64,000 nucleotides of DNA from Pseudoscleropodium purum. Lineage: Eukaryota > Streptophyta > Bryopsida > Hypnales > Brachytheciaceae. The notes under the pieces were generated by a model. It had not been told where the DNA came from. It made no database searches and saw only the letters and a program-made list of their open reading frames with translations. Below, piece by piece: positions 1 through 12,200 of this stretch. Within the stretch, counting starts at the first letter, position 1, and every line of letters begins with the position of its first letter. A program made the translations under genes and the position numbers. Location: positions 18,667,611 through 18,731,610 of the forward strand of contig OZ017801.1 in assembly GCA_963969395.1 (NCBI GenBank), written 5' to 3'.

Positions 1-1079
1 CAATCCCTATTTTAAATACATTTAAAAAAATATACAAATATCTCATATAGAAGTTCAATATATTATATTATAAAAACACACAATAGTTGCTAGCTTCTTC
101 AATTTTTTAATTTTTTAAATTCAAAAGTCATAATTCAAAGATCATATTGTGATTCACATATTGTAATCTTTGACTACTAAAGATTTGGATTCACTTTCTA
201 AAACCCTCTATTGTAATGGAAATTTCTCATATTATAATTTTTCTAAGAATGACAATGTACATATGAAATAATCACAAATCAAGATGACATCTACATAAAT
301 AAAAAAATTGACATGATAGCAAAGTAATAAAGCTCGTGCATTTTTGCTTGCAATGACATGATTTATTGTAAAAAGTGTGTTAATCATGGTCTTGACATAA
401 ACAATACTTGGTGTGACATTGCAAATTATGAATTGCAATGCATGATCTTTCTAAATCAATTACATTGTTAAAATAATAATGAGCATATTACACACTATGA
501 ATGCAAATGTATATAAATCATATAGAGTTATTGAATTTGACCACATTAACCTTAAGTGAGAAATGTATTTCTTAACAAATATTTTTATTATTGAAAATTT
601 GCACATTGGCTCCTAAAGGGGATATTGATTTGTATTAGCGTGATTGTAAGAAAAGATTTATATGGTGATGACTTGAAAAACATTTGATAAAAAATAAAAT
701 AAAAAATAGTATTTTTCAAGCAAAAGAAAATAAAGAAATTGAGGTAGTCAACTTCAAAATCTAATTACTTATAAATAACAATAAAGCCTCCAATGATCAT
801 AATAGTCACATTGCTTTTTCAACATCAATTGATGTACATTATGCATTCTGTACAACTCCAACAATATGCTCTTGAAAATACTCATCATCTACCCAATAGA
901 TGTTTGGTTTCTTATTCATAACATTGTTTACCAATGAAACAAGCATCATTTTTGCATCCTTAAAAAAAGGCCCCTTCTAGTGAACAAAATTGTCTTTTAT
1001 GAATTCTTAGTCAATCCTAATCCTTGAATTACTTGATAAATCCCTCCTTGGTATTTAGCAAAGCATATTACCTTCCCAT
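1..1079. other. AT-rich intergenic DNA, no gene seen
   Basis: Very AT-rich sequence with short open frames only, none with recognisable protein features. I see no RNA gene or clear transposon terminus. Confidence 0.6.
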
Positions 1080-1740
1080 CATAGGGAAGGCCATTGCTTG
1101 GTTATATAATGTCATGTAGGGGTTAACAAATGTGAGGTCCAAATTAGGACACTTTGGTGATTATGGAGAGAGTAGCTTTTCTCAATGCAAAATCTCTATG
1201 TCTTCCTTTTGTCCAAAGCCCATAAATAAACAAAACAACCACATCCCTTAGATGATCAATTCCTACCCCAATAGTGTTTGGAATGGACTCAAATCAATCA
1301 ACTTTTTTCATCTTAGATTGATCTAGAAATTTCACCACACAAACTAAGAAAGAGCACATATTTTTCAACAAGTTTCATTGAATTCAAATATAGGATGTAC
1401 AAGTTACAACACTTCAAATTGGCCTTCCCAACTATGTAAGGTACACTTAGAAGTCAACAAACATGAAGTCCAAATTAGGACACTTTTATTTATTTATTTG
1501 GGAACCATGGAAAGAGTAACTTTTCTCAATGCAAAACCTTTCACCCCACACTTTGTCTAAAGCCTATGAATAACTTCAACAAAACAATCACCCTTCTCCC
1601 ATACCATGACCCATAAGGTATGTGCACCTAAAAGCAACTCTCCTAATTGCAACAATTGTAGATAGGTGTTGCAATTAGGAGAGTCACTTTTAGATTCACA
1701 TACCTTGGATCAATCCCTACCCTAGTTAGGGCCTATTTAC
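1080..1740. repeat. Diverged tandem duplication (~330 bp unit)
   Basis: Two blocks share the same order of words about 330 bases apart. The first runs from about 1127 (GTCCAAATTAGGACAC, then AGAGTAGCTTTTCTCAATGC, then TTGTCCAAAGCC). The second runs from about 1460 with the same words slightly altered (GTCCAAATTAGGACAC, AGAGTAACTTTTCTCAATGC, TTGTCTAAAGCC). The preceding GGCCATTG/GGCCTTCC parts are also similar. This looks like an old tandem duplication; the origin of the unit is unknown. Confidence 0.6.
1615..1706. repeat. Imperfect inverted repeat (hairpin, ~40-bp arms)
   Basis: The left arm begins AAGGTATGTGCACCTAAAAG and the reverse complement of the right arm begins AAGGTATGTGAATCTAAAAG. 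Both continue through CTCTCCTAATTGCAACA. The loop is only about 12 bases, and there are about four mismatches over 40 positions. This could be a small foldback element or a precursor of small RNA; no flanking gene indicates which. Confidence 0.65.
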
Positions 1741-4700
1741 ATGCTCGCCTGATGAGCAAAGTACTATAGGGGATGCTACAAGCAAAAATACCAATTCTAC
1801 TTTCATCTAGATCCAGTGGGGGGTCGGGGAAGGATATGATTAGAAGTCGACACGTATTAGATTCTCTCACAATCCACTATTCTCCACTAATGGAGTTGTC
1901 CATCAATATCAGTTGAAAATCAAGCTCCTCCTTTTGCATTGCCCACCCCAGCAACACAAATCAACAAAGGCAATTTTGTCTTCTTGCTTTGTTTTAGGTT
2001 CAAGTTTGCCCACTACAGGAGCATATAAAGAAAAGCCCTTATAGTAGTGTTTGGTGTATGTGTGTGGGGTCATATCCATCAGCTTTTAATCCACACCCAC
2101 CCACACACACGCGCCTCCAAAAGCGCTTGGAGTTTCCTTGAGTTTCCTTTCCCTTAGTCTCAAACTTCTTGACCCCGCCATAAGCTTACCATACTTCGGC
2201 ATGTCTCGAAGTCCCAGCCCAGCCTCCCTTTTGGGTGGGTCAGTGACTCAGTGCGTGAGTGTAGACGTGGAAAACCGCGGCCCTTCCAAGCGCAAAATCC
2301 CAAGATACCGGATATGCATCAGATGAGAGATGATTATAGCCGAGCTAATAATAAAAAAAAACCCGGCAACGACGACGACGAAGACGAAGATGAATAGACA
2401 TTGGGCGAATATTCCAATAATCCCAGTCCTTGGATTTACCAGAACCAAATGGAATTGGCCGAACTTAAGAATCTAAAGGAGATGGAGTAGAACTAAGATT
2501 CCGACATGACTTCACTGGCTTCACTCACTGTAGAGTGTAGAGTAGTAGTGGTAGTAGCAGCAGCAACTACAGGAACCCACCTCTGGGAAGATGACACCTG
2601 GGAAGCTCCGCATGTTCAGGCATCCTCCTCTACTGTTCCATTACTTTAATATATTTTACACGAATTTTATACTCACAATCGAAGGTGGGTCGTGATTTGA
2701 CGAGTTGAGTTAACCAAGAAAACAGTGTCACACTTCTTACAAAATCATACTTAACTTAATCAAAACATTGGAATGGATTCTCATGGGTCAGGCACAAGCT
2801 TCAAATTATTTTTTTCAAAATGGATGAGTTGGACCTGGTAAACGAATTTTCTATTGTGGAATTGGAATTGAAATGCAAAAAGAAGGAGAAGAAAAAACGA
2901 GGTGTAATCATGCGAACGTTCAGAAATTGTATATTACCAACTTGGACTACTGAGAGATTCAGTGCATTTAGGGTAGTGCAATATCTAAGTTAAATGAAAT
3001 GATTCACCATAAAAGAGAAAGATACAGGAAACTCTAATTATAATGCCAACTGAAGTCAGAATCTTTTTTTTTTGGAGGCAACTGGTTCATCTATGAAGGT
3101 TGTAATTCATAACCCTTTTAACTTATAATCAATGTGACCCCTGTGATCCACCGAAAAGTGTAAGTCTCGAGAAGGTTATCAAGACCAAAACCACTGCGCA
3201 GCAGGAAGCTGAACGACGAGGAAATACTTCCCTACACTGGGATACAGAAAAAATGATCCCTTGCGATGGTACCCCTGGAGCTCTAAATTACCTTGTTGAC
3301 GAGATTATTTGCTACTGATGCGAAACTTGGCTGTCAAACCGAGTGTCCTGCTTTGCTTCACTAAATTATGGTACGGGAGGGGCAATAGCAAAGCAGTACA
3401 TTCCAAACACCCGTGGTGATTCGGTGTCTAAGTACGTGTTGGGCATTGAAACCGTGTCTACCTCAGCGTGCCCCCTCCATCCTCCAAAATGATCATAACA
3501 GACATTTGGGGGTATCAGTGATGAAAACGAGGACATAGTTTGTTTGCCCCGACAACCCATTTACTAAAACCAGGCATTTGTGTTTTGTCCGAGTCACTGG
3601 CTAAGATTGACCTCAGAGTGAAAAAAAAACAAAAAACCATGAAAGATGCACTGCTTATGAACTCGAACGCAATTCACAAGCCCTGCTATGAAGACGCGGC
3701 TGGCATGCATTCCCAGCACGGACTTCTACTCGAACTGGTCTCATAATTGTCACCATCAGAGCTACCCCTATCGAGCACATCCTAACAGAATAACAGCTCT
3801 TATTATATCAGCGGTTGACATTTCACAACTTGAAAAAAGCTTCCAAGCAGAGAGTTACGAAGACTCCAATAGACTATAGAAAGAAAACCAGAGGTAAAAA
3901 GACGGAAAAGAAAGTAGTAGCTAAGAAGCCATGTACCGAATCACAATCACCTGGATGACAGCTCCGTGATGCTTTCCTGGTTCAAACCTACTCCAACCTT
4001 CCCAAAAGATGTCAAAGCTGCAAAAACTCGCCGTTACGGAGCAGTCACAGACGAGGCTATCTAAGAATAGCACGGAATTAGATCAGTGTTTGCGATATTA
4101 GAGAATGATACCAACACTAAAATCTTCGAATATCATGACTTGACCGACCAGAGGAGCTGACTTCAATTTGGAACATCGAAATTGCAACACAGAACTACAC
4201 CCTCCACACTATTGTATTCGTCATTCTAGGGTGCCCCGATACGTACAGGATAACATGGACAACACACTTAACTTAAAACCTTTTCAAGTCAACAATAATA
4301 ACGGAAGTATTCCAAATGCGCACTTAAAAAAGACAACAACAAAGAGAGTTGCCACGGGAGAGGAACTGGGTAAACATCAAAACGAGTCGAAAACAGACAA
4401 CAAGAAGTTTTGACTCGACTTCACAATATAAAACCCCAAGATCTCTGTATTGATTTTTGTCGACCCATGCGAAACCAACATAGCATCCAGGAGATGCAGT
4501 ATCGACAGCATGATTCCCTACAATCAGTTCACAGGGCTTTTCATGAACAGAGTCTCATACTGAACCTAAGCTGTCGTTTCCGACCTATCATCAATCCTCA
4601 ACACACTTTCTGCAATTTCAATTCCAAGAATAGCTCGCCTGCTAAACTAGTCCCAACCCCACCTTGCCTGCCTGCTTGCTTAAGGAAGGTAGAAAGGTCA

Positions 4701-5091
4701 CTCAAATCGACACATTCTATCAAGTCAACCCAGCGACTCGTTGAAGTCTGCGAGTCTAACTTCCCCCTCCCCCCCAACCCTTCACTTCCCCCATAAGGGC
4801 TGCCAAAGGCTATACCACAACCAAGAGTATAAAATAAATCACTTAAACCCTACCCGTGAGAAGAAATAAGTTGAACCTTGTCTGAGTGATTGTTTAGGAG
4901 TTACTTTGCCTCAGCGCAAAGCGGCTGCCGAGTAAGCATCACTACAAAACTGGAGAGAAGGATTTGGGATTCACCTCCCACAAACAAAACTGCAGAAAAA
5001 TAAAAAGGAAAATCAGGGGAAAAAAAAGGGGAAAAAGAAAGAAAGAAAAAGAAAAGACAAACTGAGATGTTGGGATCTTCGGAGCCCTGCA
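1741..5091. other. Intergenic stretch of mixed composition, no resolved gene
   Basis: From about 2.0 kb the GC content rises (CACACCCACC runs near 2090, GACGACGACGAAGACGAAG near 2365). The composition from about 3.1 to 5.0 kb also resembles transcribed DNA. The longest frame (plus, 4410-4796, 128 codons) has low-complexity proline tracts, no domain and no convincing splice context. Part of the 4-5 kb stretch could be the 3' untranslated region of the adjacent minus-strand AT-hook gene. I cannot support a gene. Confidence 0.4.
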
Positions 5092-5493
5092 TCAATTGCT
5101 ATCCATGAACGCTCCTGCAGCTCGCCTGGGCTCGCTCTTTCTCCGGCTGCCCTGACGTCTGGTAATCACTGGCTTGATAGGCTCTTCTGAATGATCCCTT
5201 TTGTTTTCATCATTCTTCTCCGTCCTCACTTCTGAGGAATCGTCTCCATTCATTGTGCGACTTCGCTTCTTCCCCGAATCCGAAACGGAGAGCTGCGAGA
5301 TGTCGTTGCTCAACACATCAGGCTTCTTCTCCTCGACTACAACAACGGGAACCTCTTCCTTAGGGATCTTCCGAGGCCGACCTCTCTTTTTCGGAACAGG
5401 AGCCGGGCTGGAGGCGCTACTCGCCGCAACTTCTTTGGATTCCGCAGGTCGGCCATTTGCAACCTTCTTGTAAACTACCTTCGCTCGTCCCAT
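5092..5493 (-). CDS. Small AT-hook, lysine-rich nuclear protein
   Basis: A 133-residue single coding exon. Residues 34-42 are PKKRGRPRK, a canonical AT-hook with the GRP core that inserts into the minor groove of AT-rich DNA. A degenerate NGRP lies near residue 13. The middle is acidic and serine-rich, and the C-terminal 27 residues are strongly basic (TRRQGSRRKSEPRR), a likely nuclear localisation signal. The start is set at 5493, because the bases just upstream on the minus strand read ATTGCAG, a splice acceptor abutting ATGGG; a longer frame beginning two codons earlier would lie inside the intron. A matching donor, CCAG|GTACGT, lies at 5772, so the first intron is in the leader. I do not recognise an orthologue with known function. 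Binding to AT-rich DNA is inferred from the AT-hook only; a chromatin or transcription role is plausible. Confidence 0.7.
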   Translation of the reverse strand: MGRAKVVYKKVANGRPAESKEVAASSASSPAPVPKKRGRPRKIPKEEVPVVVVEEKKPDVLSNDISQLSVSDSGKKRSRTMNGDDSSEVRTEKNDENKRDHSEEPIKPVITRRQGSRRKSEPRRAAGAFMDSN

Positions 5494-5772
5494 CTGCAAT
5501 CATAAACAGAGATAACTCGCGATGGATTAGTAACGGACTCACACTTTATCCGCCACAATGCACAGAGAAAAAAGATTGTTGAACACAGAACTAATGCAAA
5601 TTCACCGCAAATCCATGCAACGACTCCAGGTCAAAGAAAGAGAGTAAAGATCAGCTCCAGCAAATCTCTACCCAACTACATAAAAATAGGATGCATTACA
5701 TCTTAGCCAAACACCCCTACTACAATTCCAAACACAGCATCTCAACATTGTAGGAAAATCCGTGAGACGTAC
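5494..5772 (-). other. Leader intron of the AT-hook gene
   Basis: On the minus strand the intron starts with GTACGT (after CCAG) and ends in TTGCAG immediately before the ATG. It is 279 bases long. The 5' untranslated exon begins at 5773 and extends rightwards for an unknown distance. The sequence further upstream on this strand holds CT/GA microsatellites, as plant 5' leaders often do. Confidence 0.65.
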
Positions 5773-6084
5773 CTGGATTGACCAGGCAGGTAAGGCACAG
5801 ATGCCGTGAGGATTTCCAAATTAAAAAATCAAAACGCTTTCACAAAACTTCGTTACGCAAGTGGAGATAGCACAACGATGAGATGCACATTAGCAAGTCC
5901 AATAAGTGAGCGGTTTCACACGAAAAAGAGTTGCATACTCCATCGCACTCACCCTAAATCACTTCTATCGGTTGCCGGCTCTTCCAAGGAAAACTAATCC
6001 TCTGTTTTAATCCACTGAGCTGAAAATTACAACCAACACTCTCTCCACATAATTCAAACCCAAAGGCCAAAACTTCCTCTTTCT

Positions 6085-6541
6085 CTCTCCCTCTCTCTCT
6101 CTCTCGAGAATAAATCAATAATGTTAAACGGCAGAAGAATCAAAGTAACGTCCGGTAGGTCAAATCGGCATCGAAGCTCAACTCCTGAGCCTCAAATGAC
6201 CTTCCAAAAAATCAATTGCTTCACCCAAACTCTTCTTAAAACACAGGGAACCTTGCCTCCTGTATAGGAAAATATGGGTCAAGAGGAAAAAGCTCTCTCT
6301 CTCTCAAACATTCCGATTTTGCAACAAGCTCCTGGTTTCACCATTCCAAGGATCACTACTGGAGAAGAAGAAGAAAATGGAGAAGACGACCCTAGAATCG
6401 TTCAACAATAACTAAAAACCAATCCAGCAATGGAAGGAAAGATAAGAACTATCGGCAATAAAAGGGACCTGAGGAAACCTTGCGCAACAGAGAGAGAGAA
6501 AAGAGAGAACAGAGAGAGAGAGAGAGAAGGAAGGAAGGAAG
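6085..6541. repeat. CT/GA microsatellites in the leader/promoter of the AT-hook gene
   Basis: CT runs lie at about 6083-6106, and GA runs with a GGAA run lie at about 6486-6541. All are upstream of the minus-strand gene start. Pyrimidine-rich repeats on the sense strand near transcription starts are common in plant promoters, so these mark the probable promoter region (roughly 6.0-6.7 kb). No TATA box can be assigned with confidence. Confidence 0.55.
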
Positions 6542-6844
6542 GGAGACAAAGACAAAACAACGACGAGCTTAAGCAAAGCCAAAGCAAAGCAATCCACGAA
6601 AGGACCGAGAACATCAAATGGTAATGTGGAGACGACGATGAGATTGGAAGGATACAGAAACAAAAAATTAAAAAATTAAAAAAAAAATTGAAAAAAAATT
6701 GAAAATACGGAATGAGATAAAGGGGAACTGGTTGTAAGGGAAGGGGTCTGAAAAATGTTTTGGCCTTTTGGGTTGAGATAAGAACAAAAAGAAGTCAACT
6801 TTCAGAGCAAGGGGCTCGGTAACTTGGGGCTCTTTGGGTTCATC

Positions 6845-9290
6845 ACGGCTAAATGAATTGGTCATGTCATGTATTTCAGATTTTTTGAGTTGGGTGATTT
6901 TGAGCCTTTCAACTTCTTATTTTCCCATCTTTTTGAGGTACTAAATGTGTATACTCTGTAATTGGTGAATTGATTAATCATAAGTGGGATGGAGAAGAAA
7001 ACAAGTTCAAGTTTGATTTGGCATGTTTATCGCTCGGGATGTAGGATGGAGTACGATGTAGAATAGAATATGATAGGGGGAATTAAAGTTAGCTGGAGAT
7101 GCGAACACGTCTATCGCTGTTTGATCTGAGTAAGAGATCTTTCATGAGTTTGTTGAAGGAGTCGCATGTGCCTATTCACAACATTGCCTATCGATAGTTT
7201 CAAGTGAGTTCGGAGACAAATACGGGAGGGCTTGACAACTAGAACTCCTCATGATGTAGGATGGATTACGATGTAGGATAGAATACAATAGGGGGAGTCG
7301 TAGTTAACTAGGGGGATGCAAACACGTCTATTGTCGCTTGATCTCAGTAAGAAGTCTTTTCTGAATTTGTTGAAGGAGTTGCATGTGCCTATTCACAACG
7401 TTGTCGATCGATAGTTTCAAGTGAGTTCGGAGACACACAAGGGAGGACTTGACAACTGGAACTCCTCATGATGTAGGATGGATTACGATGTAGGATAGAA
7501 TACAATAGGGGGAGTCATAGTTAACTGGGGGGATGCAAACACGTCTATCGTTACTTGATCTAAGTAAAAGGTCTTTTCTAAATTTGTTGAAGGAGTCGCA
7601 TGTGCCTATTCACAACGTTGTCGATCGATAGTTTCAAGTGAGTTTGGAGACAAACACAGGAGGGCTTGACAATTGGAATTCCTTTTGATGTAGGATGGAG
7701 TATGAGGCTGGACGATGTTTGGAAGGATCAAGGACTAGTCCCATCCACATTGGCCATGTGTAAGACCTTGACTTTATTGGTATAATAGTACTTAGAGGAT
7801 ATCACCACTTAACATGCTCAACATAATTTCAAAGCTATTGATTTGGAGAACCTTTCAACTTCTTGTCTTCCACCTTTACACACTATATAGGTATTTTGTA
7901 AATGGAGAATTCGCCAATCAAAAGTAGATTGGAAAAAAAATTGATTGAACTTTGTTGTTACCTTTGTGCCCTTGGCACTATAGGATGGAGTGGTTGGAGA
8001 ATGTTTGGAAGGGTCAAAGAGCACAAAACATCTACTTGTCTTGTGTTAAATAGTAGTAGTGTTGGTGTGAAAGTGCTCAAAAGGCATTTCCAACCCCAAT
8101 ATGGCTAAATGAATTTTTATTTATTTAATATTTATCAATTTGGGGGGCCTTTTGACTATTTTTTTTCCCACCTTTTTGCACTAAATATGCCTTTCTTAAA
8201 TGACAAATTTGCCAATCATAAGTAGAATGGAGAAAAATATACTAAAGTTAAATTTGGCATATTTCTATCTTTGACATGGTTGGATAGAGTGTTTGGAAAG
8301 GAAATCTCATCCAATACATTCATGTTGATGTAAGTCATATCAAATGGAATTGTTTAAAGGATATTGTCACCTCAATATGACCAAATGAATTCACGGTAAT
8401 TTCAATTTTATTAGTTTGGTGAGCCTTTCAACTTCTTGTCTTCCATCTTTTATGCAATAAATTTGTGATTTATACATGGTGAATTGATCAATCATAAGTG
8501 GGATGAAAACAAAAATTGAGTGAATTTAGATTTGACATTGGTAAACTTGGCACTTTAGGATAGAGTATGAGGGTAGACAATATTTGGAAGGAAAGGGAGG
8601 CATCTTATTCCCTTTTGCCAAGCATTGGACCTTGGCCATGTTGGAGCAAAGGTTCTCATCTAATATGGCCAAATGAACTCATTGTAATTTCAAATCTACT
8701 AATTTGGCAATCCTTTCAACTTTTGTCTCCCACCTTTACACACTACATTTGTATTTTGTAAATGGCCAATTGGCCAATCACAAATAGAAATGAAGAAAAA
8801 CTAAAACTAAACTTGATTGGCATGTATATCCTTAGTAGTGTAGGATGGAATGGTTGAAGAACATTGGAGAGGGTATGAACACTTCTCATCTAATTTGGAT
8901 GTATGTCAAATCTTGACTTTGTTGAGGTAGAGGTACTCAAAAGGTAAATTTATCACTACCTTCGCACATCCAAAAAAACTTGTTGTAATTTGAGATCTAT
9001 TAATTTTAGGAGCCTTTCAAATTTTTGTGTCTGCCCTTTACATAAATTGAATGTTTTCTTAAGAAAATGGTAAATTGACCAATCATGAATGGAATGGAGA
9101 AAAAAATTGACTTTATTTTGATTTGGCATATCTATCTTAGTAGTAGGATGGAGCGATTAGAGAATGTTTGGAGGGATTTTGAGCATTTTTCATCTACTTG
9201 GCATTCAATGTGTAAGATCTTTGCCACACTAAATTTGATACTTTTGATTTCCTTCTCAATATATGCATCTTAGTAAATTAATTTTTAAAA
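6845..9290. repeat. Tandem array of a ~290-bp unit (six diverged copies)
   Basis: The phrase GAGCCTTTCAACTTCTTGTC and its variants recurs at about 6902, 7846, 8142, 8421, 8711 and 9010. Each is followed by a CCACCTTT...CACTA segment, then AATTG(A/G)CCAATCATAAGTGG, then TTTGGCAT, TAGGATGGAG and GTTTGGAAGG. Spacings are about 276-299 bases except the first interval (944). That interval equals one unit plus about 650 bases of an inserted secondary array. Copies differ substantially, so the array is old. No open frame persists across units. Confidence 0.8.
7038..7687. repeat. Nested tandem array: three ~216-bp copies inside one 290-bp unit
   Basis: GATGTAGGATGGA begins at 7038, 7253 and 7470, and a further start at 7688 returns to the surrounding unit (periods 215, 217 and 218). 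Each copy holds AACACGTCTAT, TTGTTGAAGGAGT, GCATGTGCCTATTCACAAC, ATCGATAGTTTCAAGTGAGT and GGCTTGACAA. Copies are far more alike than the surrounding 290-bp units, so the expansion is younger. It sits exactly after the TAGGATGGAG word of the larger unit. Confidence 0.85.
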
Positions 9291-12200
9291 TTCCAATGTT
9301 TTTTTATTTTATTGGATTGATTTAATTCTATTTTGATTCATCTTTTAATCTTGAAGTCCCAAATGTGCCCATGGGGGACAATTGAAAGTTTGGTTTGGTT
9401 CCTATGATTTCAATTTTTCATATGATTTTTTGAATTTTTTTAAATAAGAAAAAAATGAACTCTATGGGAATATTAATTTTCTTTAAATTAATGTATAGAA
9501 GTCAAAGTCATGCCACACAAAGCTCAAAATGGTTGAACTCAAGTAGCAAAAAAATGACAAAAAACTTAAAATAAAAAATAAATTCTTTTGTTTCTTATAG
9601 AATATATTTTTGTTCATATGGAAATAATGATTCATTCCATTTAGATTATCTAAAGGTAAAAACACCCATAACCATCAAAATAAAAAAATTTATTGTAGTT
9701 ACAAGTTGTCTTTAGTGTGGGGATATTTTTCTCCTAAGCACACATCCAAATTCCATAATTTTTCAATGTAAAAAATATGTAAACCACTAAAAAACATTTT
9801 AGGCTTGCCTACTTTTGACCTTGTTTAGTGCCACTTATTACATGTACAAAAGCCAAAAGGAGAATATTAGAGCCTTTAAATTGTACCAAAATTGATTACA
9901 CCATGTCTTGAAGGAATTGGAGGTAGTATGTGTTGGCAATCTATACTAGCTTAGTATTACCTTAATGAATTGGTGGCAACTACTTAGTAGTCCCAAATAT
10001 GGTCTTAATTATGAGCAAATCTATTCAATAATCACTATGACATGTTCCAATTGTACTCTATGTATGGCCTCAAATGCCCACTAGTTGTACTCCAAGTATC
10101 AAATGATTCTGTCAATGACCATCTATTGTTAAATTAAAGTACTTTTAATAGATGAATTAAAGTACACAATACATGGATAATTTTAGGTGTTAACACCTTA
10201 GTAGTGTAAAAGTTATAGAGCATCTTGTTTTGCAAGCAATCATAGCATTTTCTTGGCTAAATAACATATTGAGTTCATTTTTTAAGTCAATTTTTATAAT
10301 TTTTTTATTTAAAAAATTCACAAGGATTTGTTTCCTCATTAATACAATCTTACTATTGTGATAACTATGCTTCAAGTCCTTCATACAACTATTGATAATT
10401 TGTTTTTTCTTCTAATTTGGTATCAATTTCTTTTTAATAATGTTTTGAATAATAAAAATCATATTTTTTTAATCTTAAATTCTCAACTCAAGTCTTTAGC
10501 ATAATTTTTCAAATTTAAAATTCATAGTGCATAAATGTTAAATTAAGAGTATTTAAAGTCTTATAATCTAGCATAGTAAAGTGCAAAAGTACCATTTTCT
10601 TTTCTTTATATACAAATAGCTTGCAATCTACCTAGTTAGGTTTTCCAAAAAAAATTCATACATTTTCATATGAAGCAAAAAATAAAATATTTTGAAATTT
10701 TGCTCTTTACATTAGAAATGGTAGGTTTGAGTGTTTTTTGACCCCTCCAAAAAATGGCCTTAGGACATCAAGGGGTAAAAAAATGAGAATTAAAAAAAAA
10801 AAATTAATATAGATTGAATATTTGGAATTAAAACCTTCAATGGAGTATAACTAACAACATAGAGAGCAACAAAACTTAAGTACACTATAGACTAGTACTA
10901 TGTTTATTCTTGAAGAAAACATTGTTCTTGTGCTCAACAAATTAACTTTTGAAATGCAAAGAAATTGCAATTAATCACTATATTTGTAATCTTTGATATT
11001 CTAAAACTTCCAAACTTTTAGCTAGAATGCAAGGATTAAGTTACATTATTGCTAGAAGGTTATTTGTAAAGTATTTTCATAAATGTGCAACCATTCTCTA
11101 CTAAGTACCACCTTAGGATTCTATTACTTGTTGTAATTTTGTATATTTTGTATTTTGAAATTAAATCTAATCAATTTATTATATTCAATAGTATTATTTT
11201 ATATTTCAAGAAAATTATCACGATCTATTTTCATTATGTTGAATATAATATGATATTATTTGAATTGGGAATTCTTTAAATACAAGATTTAATAGAGTGA
11301 TCATTGAATTTTAATAGTCTCCAAACTTCAGTCTCTAACCAAAATATCATATTATTAATGATAAAACATTTTATTTTGGTGAACTTGGACAAGAAATCAC
11401 TTTAAAATTGACTTGACAAAGACCCATGGTTTTCTACAAAATTAAACTATAAATATAATTTACAATCATTATACTAACCTCTAAAGCTATGCATGGTCAA
11501 AAGGGCTCCAAATTTGCAAATATAAAGCGATTTATTATGAAGTATGGCATGCCATAAAGAAAATTATGGTAATAATATTCAAATGAAAGTTGTATAATAT
11601 GATTCATAGTTTGATCCACTATAATTGGATTTTCCATAAAATTCCATTGTTCAATGTTTAATAATAATCCCAATAATAATGTTGAACATAAATTTATTTG
11701 TTTAATTTAAATTTGAAGATGAATTTAAAATTATTATTTTTCACCTTAAGTATGGTCTATAGATATATATAATGTAGATCTAGAGTTCTACAAAAGAATT
11801 ATACTATAATAAATAAGTAATTTGATTTTTGAAATTATTTCCGAAATTTCAAATTATGTGATTGCTAAAGTCATTCACGGAAACTAAATAAATTAGTTGT
11901 TATTGAAGTAAAACATATTTATATTCTCTTAGAGGATTCTAATGCTCTCTAACATGCATTATTTGGACATTGCATGAATAAAGTATGAATTTTCACGGTA
12001 TAATCTCTAGGTGTACCAAAAATCAACAATAGACTTTTGTAGACTTCCAGATTTTGATTGTGTACATCTTGTGTAATCAATATTTAGGCTTTTCCTACAC
12101 TTTTTGATTCAAATATAGGTGTCGCATTTTGGCTAATGTTGATTTGGAGTATATACCTTAATGCAAATTGAAGATGAGTTTAAACTCTTTGAAACTCTTT

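Noticed and set aside
4410..4796. 128-codon plus-strand frame
   Set aside because: No recognised family, low-complexity proline/cysteine end, no supporting exon structure.
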